Below are positions 59,333 to 64,000 of a DNA stretch of 64,000 bases, one piece after another. The notes under the pieces were generated by a model. The model was not told the origin of the DNA and did not search any database. It worked only from the letters and a program-made list of their open reading frames with translations. The position numbers and the translations under genes were made by a program. This stretch comes from Trichomonas vaginalis G3. Its lineage: Eukaryota; Parabasalia; Trichomonadida; Trichomonadidae. Each line of letters begins with the position of its first letter. Position 1 is the first letter of the stretch. The stretch covers positions 12,368,082 through 12,432,081 of the forward strand of contig NC_067207.1 in NCBI RefSeq assembly GCF_026262505.1, given 5' to 3'.

Positions 59333-60838
59333 ATGGATAATGTAGATTTAAAAATTTTAATTGATGATTTAGTATTTAATCAAAATTTTCTTACTTATTA
59401 TGAATTAAAATCATATCTCCAAAAACATAATAACAATATAACGGGTGATGATATGGAATATTATTATCCATATTATAAAAATGAAATTTTGAAATATCAT
59501 GATAAAATAATTTCTAAAATTAAAGACAAAATTAAAAATAATGAATATGCAAAGGGAAAAACTAAATCACAACTTAAACAATTGAAAGATTTCAAAAATA
59601 AAGTATTAACAGAAGAAGATATTGATGAATTATATAATTTATATAATCCTGAGCCGCAAAAAACAAAGGTGCAAAACGCCCAGGTCATTCAGACCATAAA
59701 TGAAGCACAAGCTTTAATTTATGATTCGTTAGTTAAATCATATTCAGCCCGACTTTTAAATGAAGATCAACTTTTGGAATTCATCCTTCAACATAAACTC
59801 GAAGCGGGAAAGCATATCAAACCTTTATATACAGCATATTTAAAACAAATGAATAAAATACATCCAGAATTAATGAAAGGAGGAATGAAATCCAAAATCA
59901 AAGCAGATAAAATTAAACCACATGCAACACCAAAACCTCCAACAGTAGTACCTCCTCCTCCTTCAGTTAATCCTTCATCATTCACTTTATTATATCCATT
60001 TCAAACATTTAAGAAGCAAAAAGATTTTAAAAAGGATTTCAAGATATTAAATAAACCAATTGACCCAAAAATTCAACCGTTAAAGGAAAAATTTAGTCGC
60101 CCCTCATTTGCACCACATCCATATTCATACGAAATCGATCATTTAGAATATTCAAAAGGAAACGTTACTTATTTATTCACCATTAACATTAACACCAGAT
60201 ATTTATATTGCATTCCAGTGAAAAGGAAAACAGAACAGGAAACAAGAAGAGCTATTCAATACTTACTAGATCATGAAAGAGTAGATAATATCAGGGGTGA
60301 TGGTGATAAAGGATTTCAGGCAGCTATGGCTCATTATTTCCCACAAATTAATTTTTTCTTTTCATCCTCTCCATATACGTTTCATAATAAAATAGTTGAT
60401 GCGGTAATGAGAACTCTTAGAGATGCGTTAGGGGTTAACGGTCGGATATACTGGGATGGAAATCATGACTCCATCATACAGCAGTTAGTATATTATTACA
60501 ATAATACATGGCATAGAACTATAAACATGAAACCGGTGGAAATGAAAAATGATATTTCAAAAGAATGGGAATATATTAGAAAGCAAATGGAAAGGTTAAA
60601 TGATGTTAAACGTGAACAAATTAATTCAGGGCTCATGAATTTTAAACAAGGGGATAAAGTTTTGATTCATCTCGATTATGGAAAAACTGATAAATCAATG
60701 ACAAAAAGAAGACGAAGATTTGACACAATAGCTGAATTTGTTAGATATATTAACGGTAATGCATTAGTAGAGGTTAACAATAAATTAATAGAAATTCCGA
60801 TTTATTTTATTACTCCATTATATTTAAATAATATTTAA
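59333..60838 (+). CDS. Retroviral-type (rve) integrase
   Basis: A 501-residue protein. Residues 1-230 are helical, with Pro-rich linker PKPPTVVPPPPSVNP (about 200-215). The rve core spans about 255-395: SYEIDHLEYSKGNVTYLF, RGDGDKGFQAAMAHYF, YTFHNKIVDAVMRTLR, then YYNNTWHRTINMKPVEM, the usual 'N-x-T-x-H-R-x-x-x-x-P-x-E/x-M' end of Polinton integrases. A C-terminal chromo/SH3-like domain follows (NFKQGDKVLIHLDYG ... ALVEVNNKLIEIPIYFITPL). It inserts the element's DNA. Confidence 0.9.
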   Translation: MDNVDLKILIDDLVFNQNFLTYYELKSYLQKHNNNITGDDMEYYYPYYKNEILKYHDKIISKIKDKIKNNEYAKGKTKSQLKQLKDFKNKVLTEEDIDELYNLYNPEPQKTKVQNAQVIQTINEAQALIYDSLVKSYSARLLNEDQLLEFILQHKLEAGKHIKPLYTAYLKQMNKIHPELMKGGMKSKIKADKIKPHATPKPPTVVPPPPSVNPSSFTLLYPFQTFKKQKDFKKDFKILNKPIDPKIQPLKEKFSRPSFAPHPYSYEIDHLEYSKGNVTYLFTININTRYLYCIPVKRKTEQETRRAIQYLLDHERVDNIRGDGDKGFQAAMAHYFPQINFFFSSSPYTFHNKIVDAVMRTLRDALGVNGRIYWDGNHDSIIQQLVYYYNNTWHRTINMKPVEMKNDISKEWEYIRKQMERLNDVKREQINSGLMNFKQGDKVLIHLDYGKTDKSMTKRRRRFDTIAEFVRYINGNALVEVNNKLIEIPIYFITPLYLNNI

Positions 60839-60857
60839 TTATTTTATTTCGTAAGAA

Positions 60858-61130
60858 ATGAGTGACAACGAAGCAGCCAAGAGTCTAGATGATGAATATA
60901 AAAAGAAACTAAACAAAATTAAATCAAAAATATGCTATTATAAAAAGAAGCTGCAATGTGGTGGGGCTGAAAACGATCAAGAGAGGAAAGAAATAATCGA
61001 AAAATTAAAAACTTACCGTTCAATCCTTAAACTGAGTGAAGCAAAAATAAAAGAATTTATTAGAATAAATAAATTGGTTGGAAGAGATGAATTTAATAAA
61101 GATGAATTTTTAAACTCAATCCAAATTTAA
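60858..61130 (+). CDS. Small coiled-coil element protein, 90 aa
   Basis: MSDNEAAKSLDDEYKKKLNK and on: Lys/Glu-rich helices with one Cys pair region (KICYYKKKLQCGG). It starts 20 bp after the integrase stop and ends where the tandem repeats begin. Unknown role. Confidence 0.6.
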   Translation: MSDNEAAKSLDDEYKKKLNKIKSKICYYKKKLQCGGAENDQERKEIIEKLKTYRSILKLSEAKIKEFIRINKLVGRDEFNKDEFLNSIQI

Positions 61131-61138
61131 TTTTTTCA

Positions 61139-61525
61139 GTGCTACCATGTTACCATGTGACGCTCGGTTATGTTTCCGTTAATGGTTTCAGGTTATTCAA
61201 TAATACTTTATTTTTGAAGAACTGAAGGTGCTACCATGTTACCGGGTGACGCTCGGTTATGTTTCCGTTAATGGTTTCAGGTTATTCAATAATACTTTAT
61301 TTTTGAAGAACTGAAGGTGCTACCATGTTACCGGGTGCTACCAGGTAATTTAATTTCTTTTAAAAATGGTGACAACATGACATTTTGACAACAACACTGG
61401 AGGAAGGCATTTATGAATTATTTTTGAAGAACTGAAGGTGCTACCATGTTACCGGGTGACGCTCGGTTATGTTTCCGTTAATGGTTTCAGGTTATTCAAT
61501 AATACTTTATTTTTGAAGAACTGAA
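61139..61525 (+). repeat. Variant tandem repeats preceding the 121-bp satellite
   Basis: Three copies of a unit with GTTACC(A/G)(T/G)GTGACGCTCGG and TTATGTTTCCGTTAATGG, joined by ATTTTTGAAGAACTGAAGGT shared with the 121-bp unit, plus one copy of an older version of the 121-bp type at about 61340-61440. Confidence 0.85.
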
Positions 61526-63060
61526 GGTGCTACCATGTTACCATGTGCTACCAGGTAAATTAACTTCTCTGAAAAAATGAGACAACATGACATTTTGACA
61601 ACATCACTGGAGGAAGGCATTTATGAATTATTTTTGAAGAACTGAAGGTGCTACCATGTTACCATGTGCTACCAGGTAAATTAACTTCTCTGAAAAAATG
61701 AGACAACATGACATTTTGACAACATCACTGGAGGAAGGCATTTATGAATTATTTTTGAAGAACTGAAGGTGCTACCATGTTACCATGTGCTACCAGGTAA
61801 ATTAACTTCTCTGAAAAAATGAGACAACATGACATTTTGACAACATCACTGGAGGAAGGCATTTATGAATTATTTTTGAAGAACTGAAGGTGCTACCATG
61901 TTACCATGTGCTACCAGGTAAATTAACTTCTCTGAAAAAATGAGACAACATGACATTTTGACAACATCACTGGAGGAAGGCATTTATGAATTATTTTGAA
62001 GAACTGAAGGTGCTACCATGTTACCATGTGCTACCAGGTAAATTAACTTCTCTGAAAAAATGAGACAACATGACATTTTGACAACATCACTGGAGGAAGG
62101 CATTTATGAATTATTTTTGAAGAACTGAAGGTGCTACCATGTTACCATGTGCTACCAGGTAAATTAACTTCTCTGAAAAAATGAGACAACATGACATTTT
62201 GACAACATCACTGGAGGAAGGCATTTATGAATTATTTTTGAAGAACTGAAGGTGCTACCATGTTACCATGTGCTACCAGGTAAATTAACTTCTCTGAAAA
62301 AATGAGACAACATGACATTTTGACAACATCACTGGAGGAAGGCATTTATGAATTATTTTTGAAGAACTGAAGGTGCTACCATGTTACCATGTGCTACCAG
62401 GTAAATTAACTTCTCTGAAAAAATGAGACAACATGACATTTTGACAACATCACTGGAGGAAGGCATTTATGAATTATTTTTGAAGAACTGAAGGTGCTAC
62501 CATGTTACCATGTGCTACCAGGTAAATTAACTTCTCTGAAAAAATGAGACAACATGACATTTTGACAACATCACTGGAGGAAGGCATTTATGAATTATTT
62601 TTGAAGAACTGAAGGTGCTACCATGTTACCATGTGCTACCAGGTAAATTAACTTCTCTGAAAAAATGAGACAACATGACATTTTGACAACATCACTGGAG
62701 GAAGGCATTTATGAATTATTTTTGAAGAACTGAAGGTGCTACCATGTTACCATGTGCTACCAGGTAAATTAACTTCTCTGAAAAAATGAGACAACATGAC
62801 ATTTTGACAACATCACTGGAGGAAGGCATTTATGAATTATTTTTGAAGAACTGAAGGTGCTACCATGTTACCATGTGCTACCAGGTAAATTAACTTCTCT
62901 GAAAAAATGAGACAACATGACATTTTGACAACATCACTGGAGGAAGGCATTTATGAATTATTTTTGAAGAACTGAAGGTGCTACCATGTTACCATGTGCT
63001 ACCAGGTAAATTAACTTCTCTGAAAAAATGAGACAACATGACATTTTGACAACATCACTG
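61526..63060 (+). repeat. 121-bp satellite, about 12.7 nearly identical copies
   Basis: GGTGCTACCATGTTACCATG recurs every 121 bp (one copy is 120) from 61526 to 62977, with a partial last unit. Each has GTGCTACCAGGTAA, TGAGACAACATGACATTTTG and ATCACTGGAGGAAGGC. Non-coding; copies differ by almost nothing, so the array expanded recently or is kept uniform. Confidence 0.97.
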
Positions 63061-63077
63061 GAAATTTGATGCAGCCC

Positions 63078-63127
63078 AAAAATAAAGTTAGTTTTAAAAT
63101 TATTTTTATTTTTTTATTCCTATATAA
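63078..63127 (+). promoter_or_regulatory. Promoter-like box, second element
   Basis: AAAATAAAGTTAGTTTTAAA, a T-rich tract and CCTATATAAATG at the primase start. The core AATAAAGTTAGTTTTA is identical to the box in the first element at 36060-36122 and 38120-38185. Confidence 0.65.
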
Positions 63128-64000
63128 ATGACGGCAACAAACAACAACAGCAACTATATCGTTTCTGATGAAAAAGTTATTGATTCATTAGTTGAGGAAT
63201 TAATTATGACAGAAACTAAAACCCTCAACGAAAGAATTGGTGAAAACATGATTGATTTACACAACTACCTCAAACATGATGGAGGAAGAGGAAGGAAAAC
63301 CGGTATGGCTTTATTAGTAAATAAAATTTCAAATTTAACGATTATAGATGTTGATATCAATAAATTATACGATGATGAACTTAAAGAAACAGTTAGAAAA
63401 GATATTTTATCAAAACTTTCAGATAAAGATGTTATCGTTAAAACCGCTTCGGGAGGTCTTCACATTTATTGCAACACTAATTTCTTCTATTCAACCTCGA
63501 ACAGAATGATTAAATGTTATTCCTGCAATGATTATGATATTGACATAATGACTTCTATTGATGATTCAAAGCGTTCATTAGTGGTTATGGCTGATTCAAG
63601 AGTTCGCAAGAATGCAACAGAACCAATCAATACATACTCATTCATTCGTGGAAGTTATGATTCAACATTAACTAGAACAGTGAATGATATATTAAATGAT
63701 TTGAATATTAAGGTAAGAGTTGAACAGAAGAACGAAGAAATAAAGACTATCATGAATGAAAACAAAGATGTAAACATTGACGATAAACTTGCTCAGAGCA
63801 TAGTTGATGGCATGTGTGATTTTGAAGTACATAATGACGGTGGAAACATGAATTTAGAAAAAGAAGTTACATTATTCACACTGTTTCAAGCAATTAATTC
63901 GTTACCTAATCATTTAATTAATGAAGCATACGACAACGTTTATAACTTCTGCAGTTTAACAGAAAATGCAAAAAGTAATTTTGAAAAAGCACGTGATAGA
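63128..64000 (+). CDS. Primase-polymerase (AEP/prim-pol) N-terminal part, partial at right edge
   Basis: From the ATG at 63128, 291 codons stay open to the window edge. LTIIDVDINKLYDDEL (residues about 76-91) gives the DxD metal site and VKTASGGLHIYCN (about 112-124) the GG-H strand of the archaeo-eukaryotic primase fold; SCNDYDIDIMTS (about 135-147) adds the third acidic region. This is the bifunctional prim-pol type that many viruses and plasmids fuse to an SF3/D5 helicase, which would lie further right. It makes primers, or synthesises DNA, for replication. Confidence 0.75.
   Translation, partial: MTATNNNSNYIVSDEKVIDSLVEELIMTETKTLNERIGENMIDLHNYLKHDGGRGRKTGMALLVNKISNLTIIDVDINKLYDDELKETVRKDILSKLSDKDVIVKTASGGLHIYCNTNFFYSTSNRMIKCYSCNDYDIDIMTSIDDSKRSLVVMADSRVRKNATEPINTYSFIRGSYDSTLTRTVNDILNDLNIKVRVEQKNEEIKTIMNENKDVNIDDKLAQSIVDGMCDFEVHNDGGNMNLEKEVTLFTLFQAINSLPNHLINEAYDNVYNFCSLTENAKSNFEKARDR

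Larger units (their letters stand above)
57191..64000. mobile_element. Second Maverick/Polinton-type element, left part (continues beyond the window)
   Basis: Genes for HNH/DNA polymerase B, rve integrase, a small coiled-coil protein and a primase-polymerase lie together on one strand with AT-rich promoter-like runs (TTTATATAAATG, TCCTATATAAATG). A box shared with the first element precedes the primase gene. Neither end was identified; the visible frames look whole. Capsid and packaging genes would lie to the right of the window if present. Confidence 0.8.

Noticed and set aside
61139-63060. CRISPR-like appearance of the regular array
   Set aside because: The whole 121-bp unit is conserved, with no variable spacers, and the host is a eukaryote; it is a satellite.

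Overview
The window reads as nuclear DNA of a trichomonad protist, most likely Trichomonas vaginalis or a close relative. The reasons are its AT-rich composition, short introns-free genes with very short 5' leaders, initiator (Inr) boxes of the TCAYTW type a few bases before several ATGs, an ankyrin-repeat protein with the N-terminal region typical of trichomonad families, small R2R3 Myb proteins, and above all two Maverick/Polinton-type virus-like elements, a class that fills a large part of the T. vaginalis genome.

Layout. 1-3933: the 5' part of a very long Lys/Glu/Ser-rich gene that runs off the left edge. 4215-5264: a TA-flanked mariner-like non-autonomous element ending just before an ankyrin/zinc-finger gene (5323-7317). 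7744-8475: a small unknown gene. 8500-11650: a gene desert full of GC-rich perfect hairpins, two 143-bp repeats and a long foldback element. 11774-13593: an ankyrin-repeat gene with one frame disruption. 14658-24113: ordinary host genes, namely an ARM/HEAT-like protein, Mediator subunit MED6, an EF-hand/WD40 protein of the WDR49-like ciliary type divergently paired with MED6, an LRR protein with an acidic tail, and a class 3 lipase.

24851-48357: a complete 23.5-kb Maverick/Polinton element bounded by 44-bp terminal inverted repeats and a TGCTATA target duplication. It carries a putative double-jelly-roll major capsid protein, a penton-like remnant, SF3 helicase, A32-type packaging ATPase, KilA-N protein, protein-primed-type DNA polymerase B, integrase, a tail-fibre-like protein, small virion-like proteins and a Dam-type adenine methyltransferase. 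The capsid, KilA-N, fibre-like and methylase frames look whole; the replication, packaging and integration genes are decayed, with roughly twenty breaks in all. Its non-coding intervals hold several tandem repeats, hairpins and a promoter-like box.

48365-56706: sparse host DNA with two R2R3 Myb genes, an E2F/DP-like winged-helix gene and a small membrane protein. About 57.0 kb to the right edge: the left part of a second Maverick/Polinton-type element (HNH-polymerase B fusion, integrase, small coiled-coil protein, a 12.7-copy 121-bp satellite and the start of a primase-polymerase gene). The primase gene is preceded by the same promoter-like box seen three times in the first element, which ties the two elements together.

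The most unusual signals are that shared box, the 21-bp minisatellite occupying a divergent gene interval inside the first element, the phage-tail-fibre-like protein in a eukaryotic Polinton, the 121-bp satellite, and the strong excess of the 10-mer AAAAGTGACA in intergenic DNA.
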